DNA of 64,000 nucleotides from the NCBI RefSeq assembly GCF_040802235.1, contig NC_133157.1, positions 90,878,001 through 90,942,000 on the forward strand. Direction: 5' to 3'. This document shows positions 1-13,200 of this stretch, piece after piece (position 1 is the stretch's first letter; each line of letters starts with the position of its first letter). The position numbers and the translations under genes were made by a program. The notes beneath the pieces are model-generated. The model was not told the DNA's origin. It ran no database searches and was given only the letters and a program-made list of their open reading frames with translations. The stretch is from Manis javanica. Its lineage: Eukaryota > Chordata > Mammalia > Pholidota > Manidae.

Positions 1-3000
1 CTCTGGGACAAATGTGTCATCTCTTGCAGATCACCTATAAATATTTAAAATTATTTTCCAGATGTCCAGACAAACTTGCAGGTCAGTAGTCCCTAGCTTC
101 TTATTTCCAGTGCTTTCTGGTTAGAAAGAGAAAACGATGACCTAGGAGTCCAGGTACCCATATGTGCTTGGCGTGGTGAGGTGCCATGCGCCTCAATCCT
201 CAGAGACGAGATCGCCACATCCCAAACCTTAAAACAGATACCTAAGTCAACGGGAGCAATGGACATTTTATTCATGAAGTGAAGCAAATGGTCTGCACTT
301 TTCGAAGAAGCTTTGCTAAGCTAAGAAGTCTCTGCCCACCTGCCGTCTGAGTCAGTAATGCAGTAACAGTCTCCTTCAGTTGCCATGGGCTGCCCTGGTG
401 CATTGGTGAGGTGACAGAATTCTCAAAATGTAGTGACTGAAAACAACATGGACCACCATCATCTCTTCCAGTTTCCATGGGGCAGAAGTTCAGCCTGGCT
501 TACCTGGCGTCTCTGCCCCAGGTCCTGTAAGCCTCAGTTACAGGGTGGCAGGGGTGCAGTCCCTCACGGCTGTCAGGTTGGTGCTGGCTGTTGGCCACTC
601 CTCAGGCTGTGACAGCATCCTCACAGCATGTCAGCCACTTCCCCCACAGCAAGCAAACCCAGAGGGTGGCCAGGCAGCATCTGTGGCTCGCATGGCTTCA
701 GACACTCACAGCAGGTCCTACGGCACAGTCTGCTGGGGAGGCAGATTCCAGGGGAGGGGACAGGGCCATCTCAGCATAGAAAGGCCAAAGTCACACTGTC
801 AGAAGAACTTGTGAGCAGGATGGAAAATACAATCTGCCCCTGGAGCACAGCATGCAAAGCTTGCTCCTGATACTAATGTAAGCCTAAGACAAGAGAAGTG
901 GCTTGGAAAGGGGACATCACCTGGCTGAGCTAACAGAGCCAGGCTAGGGAGGGCTTAGCCTTGGATGGAGGCTATGTGGTTCTGGACTGGTTCCCAGGTT
1001 TCTGCTAGAACCATCTCCCCCAAGGAAGAGGTGTTCCCTGAGTACCTCTCTCAGCAGAACTGAGTGTCAGCCCAAACCAGGCGAGAGGCACCACCCCTTG
1101 CTGCCAGGACAGAGCGGCAGGACGTGAGGCAAGCTCTGAGCCTTTTATCAGCAGCAGCAAGTCGGGCCTGGCCACAGCCCCTGAGCCTGTTCCTCCCCCA
1201 GAACCCACCACACACCTGAGGCAAAGTGCCGGGTGCCTTTGAAGGAAGAGAAAAGATTAGCTTTGCAGACTTTTACAGTGAGGCTGCCAAAGGATGGGTC
1301 AGATGCAAGCATGCACTTCCATAGCCACACAAATAGCACCAGAGGCCCAGGCCCTTCTGCTCCATGACTTGGACACCTGCCCTCTGCCCTCTGACCCCAG
1401 GTACTTCCCTTGCTGAGGGTGAGGAAATCATGCCGGAATTAGATCTCTGGCCACAGGCCTCCAGGGACCCAGGGAAAAATAATCTTGGGATTCAGGGCAC
1501 ATGGTGGCCAGTCCCCACCCCAGAAAGGGATCCGCTCCAGGCTGGAAGACTCCATGGAGCCTTTGTGGGGTCTGGAGAGGCAGCACCCTCTCTCTGTCTC
1601 GCTTTCCAGTCCTCTCTGGACTTTTTGAAATGTTAGGGGAGGGCCACTGAGTTTAGGACCAGGGGAAGGCGAAGCAGCTGAAGCCGGCAGGGTGACGTCA
1701 TCAAGGTCCATGAAGGTCCCGAGAGCAGACAAGCCTGACTGTCTGTTTCCCACCCCAGGAGAGCCAGGGGCACATCTGATGGGGGAGGGCGCTGTCCTAA
1801 CAAAGGGAAAATGGAGAAGTAAGTGGCAGGGGAGGCCGCACTCCAAACTTGTTTACAGTCTCTTCTAGTTGAGCTTCCAACGTCTTGGGGCTCTGACAAG
1901 CTCCTGTCTCCTTTCAGGACGCCTGCCAATGACAGCCTGTTGCCTAACCAGGGGAGGCACCCCTGTGCTGACACCGAGGCTGGGGGAGGTGGGACACATG
2001 GGTCCCCATATGCTCCTGCTTTACCCTGAGAGGTGAGGGTGGACCACCCAGAATGGCGAGGGCACCCCTGTCCTGGAGCTGGTTGGGTGGCATCTGGGAG
2101 GCCCAGCGTGGAAGCAGTCACCACCTCTCTTATCTGCCCTGTGGCTGCTCCCTCCTCCACCTGAAGTCAGGGTCCACTTGCAGTTCCAAATCCTGTTTGT
2201 TCTGGTCAGGGACACACCCCACTCAGAAACCCTATCTTGACAATGTGTCCTGCCAGCCCCCACAGAGAATGGGGAGAAGGTTGGGGAGCAGAAACAGCAG
2301 GGTCACACCCCATCAGTACAGCAGATCTCATGCGCTCTAGGGAGGCAGTTGACCACACACTACTGTCACTTCTGGGGCCCTTGTTAGGAGCCCAGGGTGG
2401 TGACAGCCCGCAGAGCTGCTCAGGAACAAGTCTGCCTGCATATAGCTGTCCCCAGCTGAGCAGGCACCACAGCGCCCTCCCCAGTGCCTCCCCAGGCCGG
2501 ACAGCCAGCCTCCTCCATCCTTCCCTCAGCCACAGGCCAGCATAAGGCCTCCACTCTGGAGGGGTGCAGGGGACCTAAAAGAAGAGAGGGAAGCCCACTG
2601 TGGGGCCCACAGTGAACACGCTGGCCTCCGAGGGAACCTGCCCCTCCCTGGTGACTGGGACTGCCCCCCGCCTGCTTTCCCGCTGCCCCTTACTTGCCTT
2701 CTGCCTGAGGAAGTGGAAGTCGGAAGGGAAATGTGCCCCCTAACCCACAGACGCAGTATCACTGGACAGGGGCCTGGGGGCCACCTCAAGCAAAAGCCAA
2801 CCAGTGCGTCCTTGGATGAAACAAAGATACACCGGAGCACCTTACCCACCAGACCTGAGACCTGAGCCCCTCCTCAGAGAACAGAGACACTAAGAGTGCC
2901 TGGGCCCACCCAGGTTTGCTTTCTGACTTTGATCCCAGGCTCCCCAGGGGTTGGGGCAGGTGTGCAGCCCCTGTTGGGGGCAGGGACAGGCAGGGACCTG

Positions 3001-3870
3001 GGTGCCACCTGTGCCTACTCCCACCTCCGGAAGTCATTGGAGGAGGAAGGAAAGCCTATCAGGGTGGAGACCCCTCCAGGCAGCTGCAGCTGCTCCCTAA
3101 ACGGAGCCCTGAGAGAAAGCACATCAGGCAGCCAGGTGGAATGTCAGCAAGTCTCAGGGCTGAGAAGCAATTCACTTTCCCAAACTCAGTTGCTCTGGTG
3201 CACCCTGCAGGGGCCGGCTCACAACATTCAGTACCGAGGCTAGGCTGCCGGCTCATCCCTAAAAAAGACTCAGCTACTGGTGCCAAGGCTGCTTGGAAAG
3301 CAGGCTCCCTGGGAAAGGAAAGCAACCCTACAGAAGAGAACAAGTCGGAGGAGCAAGCCCTTCTCCGGAGGACGTGCCATGGTGGGGACAGGAGGCAATG
3401 GCCATTGTGGCAGCAGCCAGAGAGCTACCAGAGTCAGCGCACAGTGCTGGGGGCAGAGAGCTGCAGGAAGGCATTTCAGGGTGAGCGATGCTCACAGCAG
3501 CCATTTCCACCTCATTTCTTCTGAAATCAGATGGGAGGGAACAGGGAGCAGAAGGGATTTCCTGAGTGTCCCTCAGGGACATGCTGCTGCACAGTGAACC
3601 GGTGAGCTTCAGTTGGCATGGGTGCAGAGCTGGTGAAGGGCAGGGAAAAAGCTGCTGCAGACACGCCAAAGAGGACCCCAGATAACAGCATGAGCTGCCC
3701 TCTCATGCTGAGCAAGCGTCTGGGTGATGCATGCAGAGCCCTCCGAGGCTACATCCAGTGTGCAGGGCTCCTTCTTCCTGTAGGACACCAAGCACTACAG
3801 CAAGAGTACTCACTGCTCCTGGCAGGGCAGGAGTGAGCAGGACTGGCCCCACCAGGCCAGCTCTGTCCTA
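1..3870. other. Intergenic, no gene recognised
   Basis: This stretch is moderately GC-rich mammalian non-coding sequence. All open frames are short and overlap on both strands without codon-like bias or splice structure, and I recognise no protein family. No clear interspersed repeat could be named by eye. Confidence 0.5.
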
Positions 3871-3992
3871 AGCACTTCCCTGCCTTTTCTTCTTTAGATT
3901 GCACAGAAACCTCGGAGGTAGGCACTGCTCTTGTTGTCCTCCTTGTGAAGATGGGTGAATTGAGGGATGGAGTGGCATAGCTGGTGATGGGG
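3868..3992 (-). repeat. MIR SINE fragment
   Basis: The stretch reads as the reverse complement of the MIR core. It carries the gaggtaggcactgct and tgaagatgggtgaattgagg blocks that match the 'fewer than two bases left after cutting' part of MIR. MIR is an ancient tRNA-derived SINE shared by all mammals. The copy is degraded and short, so the ends are approximate. Confidence 0.6.
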
Positions 3993-6100
3993 GCTTGGAT
4001 AGAGAATCTGTGCCCTGGGCCCGCTGGCCCCACATGGGTGGCAGGTTAGAGCCTTCCACGGCCGCTCATGCACCCAATTCACTCTGCTGCCTACAGGCTC
4101 TCTCGTGGTCTCCACATGGTCCGCAGTGGGGTGTGAGGAGATGGGGGTGGGGAGTCACTGCTGGGATGGACAGCCATTGTAAGGGTCCTGGCCAGGCTGC
4201 CAGCCACCAGCTCTACCTCGGCCAGGGCTGCTACGTGGTCTCAGGGGGACCTGGCAGCTCTCAGGCCTCAGCTCTTCACTTAAGGGTGCAGCCTGGGTGA
4301 GCCTGGGCTCCTGTGGCTTCAGTCTGCTCCCAAGTCAACCTGACAGGTATTCACCACGGACCTGTGCCCCACTCCAATAGGGCACTGTGCTGAACAGCCT
4401 GCGCTCGCTGGGGTCTGCACTGCAGTGAAGCAGAGTGGCAAGAATCAGAAGATGTTGTGCAGAACTGGGTCCTGTGAAAAGCAGACAGGGACAAGCCTGC
4501 TCGGAAAGGGAAAGCAGAGGTCCAGGGGCTTATGGGAGCAGGATCCACTGAAAAAGTGAGATCCAAGTCAAGATGGGCAGGCCCCAGAGAACTGGCCAGG
4601 TGGACAAGGAGGGGTGAGAGGGAGCAGAGCGGGGAGGGTGCTGGGCATCTGTCAGCCGGCCCTCAGACAGGCCCTCTGCACTGGGTCCCTCTGGAGGGCC
4701 CTCAGCCCTCTGTGGGCTCCGGTGAGTCACCCAGGGTCTGATTATCAGAAGCAGAGCTCAGACAGAGAAGCACAGCCCACGGACTGACAAGACACAAAGG
4801 GTACTGAATGCCTGTGGCTGACTCAGGACGTCCATGCCAGTTTAGATTTAGAGGTGACACCTCCCAATGCTGTCAGTGGCCCCATCCAATGCCCAAAGCT
4901 AAGATCCATACTAGGGACGCGTGGGGTGCATGGGAAACCGTAGGCTGCTGCTCCTCTGAAGGCTGGGTGCTGCTTGAAACACAGAAGTTGATGTTTACAC
5001 TTGTCTGGGAGCTGAGTCCTGTCCCCAGCCCCTGGTGATGCCCGTAGCTTCATGGAGGAGCCATCTCAGTCTGCTCAACTCTCCTCAGGGAACTGAAGAC
5101 AGAAGCAGTGATGAGCCAGGGCTGGGGCTGCGCGGCCCGGGGCTGCAGGTGCTCACGTGCAGACGGGGGCCCTGGCCAAGGGGATGAGTAGGCAGAGTCC
5201 TGTGCTGATCTGGGATGGGACAGGACAGACTCAGGCACAGGGGACAGTCATGACCGTGGCCACCTTAGGAGTCCAGATGGGACCTCCTGGGTCCCCATGC
5301 CACCACTCTTGGACCACCTCAGACTGTACACGTGTAGACAACACCACCACTCGGGAACCACACCGCCAAGCATTCTACAGGAAAAATGAGTCTGTTTCCC
5401 AGACCTCTCCTCGCAATTGGAGAGCCGAGGGGCAGAGGAGGCAGTTCTTTCATGTGACCAAGGCCACAGAGAGAATCACTTTCCTCACCTCTGTCTCCAT
5501 AGACTGCATTTACCAGACTCCTCCCAGGTCAGGATCTCTCAAGTACCTCCCCGTCATAGATACTGCGTGTTACCAAGTTAACCACGGGAACAGGAGTTAG
5601 GCACCACCCTCCAGGCAGGATGGACCAGGGAGGGGTTGACGACATGAGGCCCTGGGGAGCCCAGAAATGCCTCTTGGCTCCCCTACAGCTGCCACCGTGC
5701 CAGGCTTCAGACCAGTTACCTGGCAGCCCCACCTTCCCTTCTGGAAGGTGCTGGAAGTAGGAGTGCAGCAGCCACGCACTGCATGGACACCTGCAGTGCT
5801 GCAGAAGTTTGCCACTGGCAGTGGGTACCATTAGGGTCCCTGCCATGGTCCCAGTGTCATGTGGGGTCAGCATACTGGGAGAAGGCATCACCCCCACCCA
5901 CCACAGTGCAGAGGACAGAGAGCACAGGCACAAGTGCCGGGTCTTCAGGAGCAGTCCAGGCTCCCACGGCCACCGAGTCTGCCATCTGTTACCAGAGCTC
6001 CTTGTTACTGGTCCCATATCACAGATACACAAATGGAGCCTCACAGCAATGTGGCAAAGGCCACACTGCTGACACCAAAAACTAAGGCCAGACAGATGCG
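3993..6100. other. Intergenic, no gene recognised
   Basis: No coding or RNA gene is recognisable. Around 6,000-6,060 there is a weak MIR-like stretch (acagatacacaaatggagcctcacagc) that I could not extend. The rest is unassigned. Confidence 0.4.
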
Positions 6101-6104
6101 ACTC

Positions 6105-6215
6105 TGAAAGTCGTGATCTCTCCACTGTCTCTGAGCTTCAGTTCCCACTCCTGCAGGATGGGTATGATGATGCCAGCTAACCAAGTTCTGAGGACTTGCT
6201 GAGTGATGCCGATGG
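6105..6215 (+). repeat. MIR SINE fragment (probable)
   Basis: The order of words matches the MIR forward strand: a 'ctgagcttcagttcc' block, then 'tgcaggatgggtatgatgatgcc', then 'gaggacttgctgagtga'. In intact MIR these correspond to the splice-like cctcagtttcctc block and the gataataatag block. Divergence is high, so this is a moderate call. Confidence 0.5.
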
Positions 6216-6378
6216 CCCTGCTGTGTTGACAGAAGCCCTTGGCTGGTGTGTTTACCTGCACCTGATGACTCTCTGAGCTTGAGAAGAGAAGCACTCGTGG
6301 ACAATGGCAGTGCAGGAGGATGCATGGCCTGGGAAAGCACAAACACACTGCACATCACAGTGCCCAGGGTCTTCGGCC

Positions 6379-6805
6379 CTCCCTAACAAAACGCCACAAA
6401 CCAGGGATTAGACAACAAAATTTACCTTCCCACAGCTGGAAGGCTGGAAGTCGAGCTTCAAGGTGTGGGGGGAGGCACCTCATTGCCCTCTCCCCCGCCA
6501 ACCCCTGCACTCCCTGCGAGACTCTGGCTAGAATGCTGCCCTGCCTCTGCCAGCTTTTGATGGTGCCTGTCAGCCCCCTGCAGTTCTGGGCTCCAGGGTC
6601 TTCTTCTGTTCCCACACTGCCAACTTCCCCTTCTGTCTTCCTCATGAGGACTCCGGTCATATTACGTTAGGGTCTGTCCGAATGTCCCCATCTTAACTTG
6701 ATTACATCTGCTAAGACCCTATTTTCGAACAAGGTCACATGCCCAGGCACCAGAGGCACACCTTTTTAGGGGAAGAGGGCACAATCCAACAACTGGAGGC
6801 ACACA
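6379..6805 (-). repeat. MLT1-like MaLR LTR, reverse orientation
   Basis: The order of diagnostic blocks fits an MLT1-type LTR read backwards: acaaaacgccacaaacc, then cacagctggaaggctggaagtc (reverse of the 'gacttccagcctccag' block near the LTR 3' end), then cttaacttgattacatctgctaagacccta and cgaacaaggtcacatgccc. MaLR LTRs are ancient non-autonomous class III ERV remnants. Boundaries are approximate and the subfamily is not assigned. Confidence 0.6.
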
Positions 6806-9750
6806 GGTGCTGGCTGTCTGGTGACTCTAAGACACTGGCCTGGGGTTCACTCACCCCATAGTCCCTAAAACAAAGACTGCCCCGGGAAGGGGCAGAGCAG
6901 GCATGGGCATGCCAGCCCATAAGGTCCCTCCAGTCCTCAGAAACACCCTCACCTGGGCAGGTGGAGATGAGCCTGGGGGTCCTCAGGCCACCCTAGGTGC
7001 CTCCACCTACAATACAGGTGACATCTCCAGGGACTACCTTGCCGAGTGTGTGGACAGGAGGCAGAGGCTGGGGCCAGGGAGACTCTCCGCTGTGACATTT
7101 TCCTCACCAGGGCCTCCATCGGGAGTGGAGGCACTGTTCATCGGCCCAGAGACCCACTTATCAGACCCAGCCGGGTGATGCCTTTATTCTTGGGAGTCCT
7201 CCAGAAGCCAACTTGGAGACAAGCACCCCAGTGCACATCGTCTGCGCACAGGGTGGCCCGGAAGCCTGGGAGGGAGGGGGGAAGCCAGTGAGGGATATGT
7301 TGTTCATCAAGCCACACTGCAGGCAGCTGGAGCTCACCCTGCTGGGGCCTCTGGGGGCTCGGGCCTCGGAGTTGTTCTGGCAGGGGTCAGGATTTATCCG
7401 CCCAGCTCCCACTGACTGCAGGCTGCTCTCAAGGGCATAAGCCACCAGGACAGACAAGCAGATGTTCCCACTACAGGGCTTGGTCCCGCTCCTCACAGAC
7501 CTTTGGTGGGATCAAAGCAGGGCTGCCTGCCAGAGGTCTCAGCTGAGACCCCCTGCAGGGCCCCATTCGGGTCCCACCCAGCAGCCTGCTCCCCAGGGCC
7601 GGGCGGCATCACTGCGGCCTTGCTGGGCTTCCACTGAGTGTCCACGCCTCCTGTTGGCCAGCCCTGCTGCTCTCCACTCACTCGTATGGATGTTAATCCC
7701 AAGAGCACCCTGGGAATCTCCTCCTGGGGCAGAGTTCTCTGGGATGTGACCTGTCAGACCTACTGAGTTTTGTCCTACATGCCAGAGTATTCTCTAGCAT
7801 TTGACTTCTCATGATCACTGATAAGAGCTTGAGCTTGAACCTGCACATTATCTCCCAGCTCTTTCTGAGACAGAAGTTTACAAAAACCTTTTTTAATCAA
7901 ACCTTGCAATGGGATCAACATAGACTAAAGTCTCTCAGTGTTTGTCAGGGTTCTGCTTGCCAGTCCTGAAAGGCTCTAGCAGAAAAGATCCCATTTTCTT
8001 GTAAAACAGGAAGATTTCCTTTTCTACGAGCTGCTAATAAGGACTTGCAGCCGTGGATGTCATCCAGTTAAGCTCAGAAAGACAATTGCGCATGCTCCGA
8101 GGCCCCCATCGAGCTGGGGTCTTTGAAACTCTGCACCCTCTACATGGTTTCCAAGCCTGGACTCGTAAAGACCTTATAAGCAAAGGTCAGTGCTGCCTGT
8201 TATAAACCAGAGCTCACAGTCTGAGTGACCGAGCCATGGGTGTCAGAGGGCTGGGTGTCCCACCAGGACTCATGCCAGACTCTTGTTCCCAGACTCCTCG
8301 GTGCCACTCAGACCCAGGAGAAAGATATGCTGAGGAGACAGCCTAAGGGCTCCGGAAGCCCCACAGACACTGGCCACTCAGCCTGGCAGCGTCTTATGTG
8401 CACTGGAAGGTTCTGCCGCAGTAACTGTGACCCAGCCCCCAAGAGGCCAGCAGGCCAGGATGCTGTCTGCAGCCTACCTGTTAAAGTGAATAGTGCTGGA
8501 TAGAGCAGGAAACAACAGCCGCTCAGAGACAGCAACTCCAGCTACCTTACTTCAAGTACCTCTGAGGGGTCGTGACAAACCTCCTCTGTGAGTTCAGGTT
8601 TGATACCCTGCTTACTTTGAAAGGAAAAGATAGGAGACCTGCAGAAGGTGTCCAGCCACCTCAGGAAGAGCCCTGTCCCAGTGCTATGATTTTTCAGTTT
8701 ATTTATCTAGTTTGGGATGAATGTTCCCCAAACTTACAAAGATGCGAAAACGTACAGATATTGAAGGTGAAAGACAGCTGCAAGGGACCATTCTCATGGC
8801 CATGGTGCCCTTAGCAGGGGTGCTGAGGTACCCCAGCCTGGCATCACCGCAACAGTTCAATGGCATCATCCATGCCCAGGAGTTGCCACTTCTCCTCCCC
8901 ATGGCCCAGCACCCATGGCTCATTTCCCACATCCAGGAGACACATGGAGCTGATGAGCAGCATGCCAGGCAGAGGCCTAAAACACACTGCAGTGAACACA
9001 CTCTGGCTGGCATCTCCTCCCTGCCCACTGCAGGAGGTTGGATGGTTGGTCTCTTGGGTTTGCACAGGAGAGCAGCATGGTCCTAGTGGGCCAGAACAAC
9101 ACTGTCTCCTAGATCCAGTGCACTGGACTCCCCTCCACAGGACATTCGCATAGCCACATTTTCAACAATACTTCAGAGACCTTTTATTTCCAGCATTATA
9201 TGCCTGTAGTTTGGGGCAGTGCCACCAAGCAGATAGCCATTTCTACAGCATAGGAACCAGCAAGTCAGAGCTTCCCTGAAGGGCCACACGTAAACTGGCT
9301 GCCCAAGGATGCTCTGTTCATGTAGCAAATGAACAAAATAGCAGTACAAATACGAATGCCTCAAAACTGCTGTGGTTAGAATAACCAGGAGACCATGTCA
9401 CGCCTTCCTCGCCAAACCACAGTTGTTTCAACCACTGGCCAGCATGACCCTGGTGTTCGTCTGGTCTCAAGAAAGCTTTCACCCCAAATACTTTCCACCA
9501 CATTAAACTTTGTCTGCTGGTGTCCCGTTACAGATGTGTGCTTTTTCTACACCAATGAATTCTCTAATTCTCAGCAGACACTGACCAGTGTCCTACAATT
9601 TAGCTCAATTCTGACACTATCTACCTAGAGACAGTGACAGATTCCACCAGTTAAGAGCTCAGTTCTGCAAGACTGTCTCTCCACCTCAGACACCAGTCGC
9701 AAGTCCAGGCTGTCATCTGTGCTTCTGTGGATGGAAGAGGCTCCCCGACC
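6806..9750. other. Intergenic, no gene recognised
   Basis: No coding, RNA or clear repeat feature was recognised. Open frames here are short, mutually overlapping and without known protein motifs. Confidence 0.4.
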
Positions 9751-9754
9751 CCTC

Positions 9755-10268
9755 CTCAGGTTGCATTAATTTGCCAAAGAGGCTCCCAGAACTCAGGAAA
9801 CCAGTTTACTCACTAGATTATCAGTTTTATTACAGAAGGCAGTAAAGGGTGCGAGTCAGCAGCCTGATGAAGAGATGCATAGGGCAGAGTCTGAACAAAG
9901 GGACTTCCATCCCTGTGGAGACTGGGGCCCAGTATGGGGGGCAGATGAAAGTGTTTTCTGGTTCCCCAACCCAGAAGCTCTCCAAACCCCATCCCTCCGG
10001 GTTTTAGGAGAGGCTTCATTACATTGGCACAATTGATTTGACCTCCAGCCCCTCTTCCATCCCCAGAAATCAGGTGGTGGGACTGAAAGCTCCGGCCCCT
10101 CTGGGTCCGGCCCCGTGGCCACCAGTCCCAGTCCTTAGGTCCAGTCCAGAATTTGCCTCATTGGTGTAGACCACGGGGCAGTGAAAGGGTCGTTGTGAAT
10201 TAAAGAACACCTGTTTCACCTTCATGGCTCAAAGCAATTTGAGGAACTGAGGAAAGAGACCAAACATT
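9755..10268 (-). repeat. ERVL/MLT2-like LTR, reverse orientation
   Basis: Blocks such as ggctcccagaactcaggaaa, ttatcagttttattacagaagg, gatgaagagatgcatagggc, agaagctctccaaacccc and aggcttcattacattggcac occur in the order I know from an ERVL-class MLT2-type LTR. The reversed aataaaac near 9,820 would be its poly(A) signal, which sets the minus orientation. The family name is from memory, so the class is more certain than the subfamily. Confidence 0.5.
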
Positions 10269-10269
10269 G

Positions 10270-13200
10270 TGACAAAAAAATGCCCCACTGCTCTCATCCC
10301 CTGGGAAATGCCCCAGGTTTAGGCGTGCAAGCCAGGAGTCTGCGCAAAGACCAGTTCAGATCCATGGATATTCATTATGAATCACAGATCACACTCATCC
10401 AGGGGAAGTGGGGGACTCCCGCCACAGGACGCCCCCTTGGCCCGCTCCGCCCACAGACACCACCCGGAGCGGGAATGCCGATGCCTGAGCTCCTCACCGA
10501 CACTGCCGTGGAGGAGAGACTATCGCTGTAGGCAGGGCGAGGCCTCCTGTGCCCACGGGGAGAGACCGCCTTCTTCTACAAGCTGGCTTTGACAAGTCTG
10601 GTTATCAAAACAAAAAAGGGGGATTTGAAAGATTAAACTGCATATTAGCTGCCCCTAATGGGCAGTGGGACTGTTCATCAGGGACTCAGACTTCAAAAGA
10701 TGTCCCTGTGCAACGAAAGCTTCTGCATTTACTGGACAAATGGTGGCAGTTCCTCAGAACCAGGAGCGTGTGGCACAGTCAGAAGCGGAGCCACAGGCAC
10801 AGCAGCAGCCAAGGAGGTCCCCCAGGGTAGGTTCAGGGTATGATGGAGCCCATGGGAGGACTCTGAATGGGAGGCCTGGGTGCCCCAGCTGCTTACCCCA
10901 GGCCCCACCCACCTCTTTCCAAGATTGTTGCCATGGAATTAAAGGATGCCCTCTCATGGAGTGGCTGTGATAAAGCAAGGGGATAGTGCCCGACACCTAT
11001 TGGTCCTCATGTGATGGCACTTCCACTGCCTTATCAGCAAAAGGGGGCCGGAGACCCCCTCCTCACCTTCTCCTCCAATAACAGAGTCCCATCAATGGCA
11101 ATTCACCCTTTGGGGCTGCTAGAAGGTGTGGGCTCCCTCCTCTGGAAAGAAGCCCCTATCCCACGCCTCCCCCAAGCTACCTGTGCAGGGCCCAGGGCGT
11201 CTGCTGGTGCTGCTCATGGGAAGACAGATGCACCAAGGGGGGTCCGGTCTGGAGGTCGTGTGGGTGACCAGAACCCACCCAGCAGCTGGTCAGCACCAGA
11301 GAGACCCGCAGAAGGCCAGGTCCAGATTCGACCAGGAAGACCCCCCAGGAGCAGGGTCCACCCCAACTAAGGGACACATGGCCCTAAGGACACCTCCCGG
11401 CATGTTCCTGTGTGGCTGTCAGCCAGCCACCCCTGCTCCCAGGCTCCCAAGCACTCACCTAGGACCCAGCATGAAGTACTGCCACCCACTCAAGGATATG
11501 AACTGCAGAGCAGCAGCCGCAGCGCTCCAAACCGGGCGCAGCCCCACATGACTGCCAGGGGCAGCGGGGAGGCTGGCCTGGAGGTGAGCACGGTGCAGCT
11601 GGCTCCACGGGGACCTGCCATCTGGAGCACCACAGCTGCATTCATGTTGCCTTGACTGGGAATAGGGAAGGTCCACCAGGAATGCCAGTGTGCACTGGAG
11701 GAAAGGGGCAAGCATGGGAGGGCAGAGAAACCCCACAGGTCTGACCCAGCCCCCTCACTACTCAGAGTGGGGTCTGCAGAGCATCAGCACAAGCCAGGCA
11801 GGTAGACAGAGCCAGACATCCTGCCCCATCAGAGCCCGTGTGTCGGTAAGCCCCGGGCATCCCAGAGCTTGGCTTCTCCAAACCTCTGAACCCACGGCAG
11901 CCCTCAGCCCTGCAAGGGAGCACTTGCAGGCTTCCAGAACACCCACGTCTTGGCTAGCATCCACACCACTGCCTGGGATGGAGGGCCTGTCCACACCTGC
12001 CCCTGAGGGCCCCGGATCCCTCTCCAGTCCCTTCCCAGGGCCCGCCTCAGTCTGGGAGCATGGACTCTCACCCTCCCCTACATTCCAGTTACTCCTCTAG
12101 AGAACCTGAGGCATTTACAAAGAAGGAGAAATCATCCCCAGAATTAAGCCCCTCGCCTGCTCCATACTCAGCGTGGGGATGAATGGTCACAGGTTGGTGA
12201 GGACACTTCAGAAGCTCAGAACTGGCAGGCATCACTGCTATTTCACTCTACCGAGCCTCGTAAAAGGCACCCTGGCTCAGCAGTGCACAGCCGAGAGTCC
12301 AGTGATAAGCACTATTTATGGCAGAGCAAACACAGTGGTAAAGGGCAGCCCGGCGTCCCCTCCTGCAGCCATGGGCAGTCCACAGCCTATACCAGCTGGG
12401 CCTCCCTCACACTGACCTGAACACAGAGCTGTGTTAAGCTAACAAGAATGGCAGCCAAACAATCAAGAGATGCATGCTAGCAAAAAGGCTTGAACGAAAT
12501 AACTGTGAATAAAAACTCAGTGACCATGAGAAAGGATTAGACAGAAAAGCTAACATTTTGCTTTAAGCTGAAACAACACTCATTACTGACAACCCTAAAA
12601 AAGGTCAATTTATTATCCTGTTTCTTTATGCCCTGTTTCAATAACCATGGAAAATGCCCAGTGAAGGGAGAATAAATAAAAGGCATGCTGCTCGGGGCTC
12701 AACTGCCCGGCAGTGCCAGTGTGACTCCAGAAACCCCCAGGTCAGCCCTGGGCATCCTGGGTGGAGATCTCATCTTGCTGAGCACTCATCCCTCCTCCAT
12801 GGCCTGGGCAGCTCCCACAGAGTGCTTTTACCCACAGGTCTGACTGCTGTTCTGGCCACTTGACCTTCTGAACAACAGTGCTCAAGGCATTGTTAATGAA
12901 TTATGAAACAGGCATTTGCTGCTCATCTCTGCACACCAGCACTTCTGATGGAGGGGGCTACCTGATTGCTCTTCCTGCAGCAACCTATCAGGACCCAGCT
13001 CTCTGTCTGGAAACTGTACCCTAGTGCTGTCCCTGACTGATCCCAAGGCCATCTCCTCCACCCCGGACCTGCTACTGGTGGACAAGACAGACCTCAGCTC
13101 CCTGAGGGACAACCAGGAGTCCAGCAGACTGACCTCAGAGCTGCACACGGCCCATCCCAGTCTCTCACCTGGACCAAGAGCTCCCAAAACTGTGCAGGGT